40,736 nucleotides of DNA from Cyanobacteriota bacterium. Its GTDB lineage: Bacteria; Cyanobacteriota; Cyanobacteriia; Cyanobacteriales; Microcoleaceae. Under the pieces are notes generated by a model. The model made no database searches. It had not been told where the DNA came from and was given only the letters and a program-made list of their open reading frames with translations. The stretch spans positions 1 through 40,736 of the forward strand of contig JANYGO010000159.1 in assembly GCA_025362325.1 (NCBI GenBank), given 5' to 3'. The position numbers and the translations under genes are program-made. Of the stretch, positions 40,136 through 40,736 are shown one piece after another; the stretch's first letter is position 1, and every line of letters begins with the position of its first letter.

Positions 40136-40561
40136 CTAGCCATCGAGATATTTTGGTCCGGAACTTAGTAACTCTGAATTTTGCGAATAAACCGGAAGCC
40201 AAAAATCACTTTTTATAGGCAAGGCTTTAAGCTTACTGTTATTGTGTTCTAAATAATTTTGTAGCATATATTCATAAAGGAACTGCTTTCTTATACTTCT
40301 GCTTTTAATCTCTTCCATGTTTTCGGGGCTTTGATAATACTCAAAACTTGAGTATTTGATATCAATAACCTTAAAACAAAAGCCGATTAAAAAAAGATCG
40401 TATTCTTTTTTTAGAGTACCGCATTGCCGTAATAACGACACTTCAAAAACATTAGATTTTCTATTCCAATGATTGATATACTCAGTATTAGCAAGATTGT
40501 TTAGCTTTTCGATAAATAATTCAAATTCTTCTCCACAAAATATCCCACTTTTTAAGGCCAC
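40136..40561 (-). CDS. Hypothetical protein, AT-rich
   Basis: 141 residues starting with GTG at 40561. I do not recognise the family. The protein is mixed charged and aromatic (CFKVIDIKYSSFEYYQSPENM, KSDFWLPVYSQ), with no signal peptide or membrane segment. DLFLIGFCFKVIDIKY could be a beta-strand pair with an acidic motif, faintly like the core of a restriction-like or VRR nuclease fold, but no full motif is visible. Its base composition is clearly more AT-rich than that of neighbouring genes, suggesting acquired DNA. The window ends soon after, so upstream context is missing. Confidence 0.55.
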   Translation of the reverse strand: MALKSGIFCGEEFELFIEKLNNLANTEYINHWNRKSNVFEVSLLRQCGTLKKEYDLFLIGFCFKVIDIKYSSFEYYQSPENMEEIKSRSIRKQFLYEYMLQNYLEHNNSKLKALPIKSDFWLPVYSQNSELLSSGPKYLDG

Positions 40562-40736
40562 ATAAAATATATGATTTAGGTAGTAATAAATATGTAGTGA
40601 AATTTAATTACAGTAATTGAATACATAGGATATGTTTATCACTTACAAAATCAAATTTTTGGATTTTAATATTTATTTACGCGCTCGAATCTAGGTTGAG
40701 TTACACTTATGCTATCATAAGTAACTATTGCTGGAA

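Overview
The window is chromosomal DNA from a cyanobacterium, most likely a filamentous non-heterocystous one of the Microcoleus/Oscillatoria type. The evidence is psbM (photosystem II), a PSI-accumulation-type thioredoxin-like protein, a DUF2839 protein, the TIGR03279-type PDZ/radical-SAM protein, frequent GCGATCGC (HIP1) octamers, heptamer tandem repeats and a dense load of small palindromic interspersed repeats between genes. The genus is an inference; no rRNA gene is present.

Layout. 1-550: tail of an IS630-like transposase, a gene-free stretch, tRNA-Val(CAC). 688-7328, all minus strand: three tandem paralogous pentapeptide-repeat proteins, a DinG-like protein that has lost its helicase motifs, and a DUF2839 membrane protein. 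7370-14589, plus strand: tyrA, an APC permease, an rtcB interrupted in frame by a repeat element, an ABC exporter and a small conserved protein. 14702-17144, minus: a spermidine-synthase-like methyltransferase, and a response regulator followed by a degenerate class III cyclase domain. 17467-19652, plus: a small exported Cys-rich protein, sufE, and an exported DUF6282 hydrolase-like protein. 19881-25718, minus: a membrane-anchored coiled coil with a beta-helix end, an ATP-grasp ligase, an EamA transporter and a thioesterase. 25860-26711, plus: a tandem universal stress protein. 27137-31399, minus: psbM with terminator, a 2Fe-2S ferredoxin, a TolC-like outer membrane protein and the PDZ/radical-SAM protein. 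31637-33034, minus: a cluster of small toxin-antitoxin-like genes. 33062-37657, minus: a cNMP-domain/AAA/polyferredoxin fusion, a methyltransferase and uppP. 37908-39860, plus: the PSI-accumulation-like protein and a mannose-1-phosphate guanylyltransferase. 40136-40561, minus: an AT-rich orphan.

Most genes are housekeeping or of known family. I did not find a clear undescribed multi-gene system. The best candidates for something new are the CNBD-AAA-[4Fe-4S] membrane fusion (33062-35620), the pentapeptide triplet beside a dead DinG-like protein (966-7328), the in-frame repeat insertion in rtcB (10499-10655), the 46/56-residue modular coiled coil ending in a beta-helix (19881-22607), and the response regulator/pseudo-cyclase pair (15799-17144). 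Intergenic DNA is dominated by several repeat families, listed individually because some occur in three or more places here.
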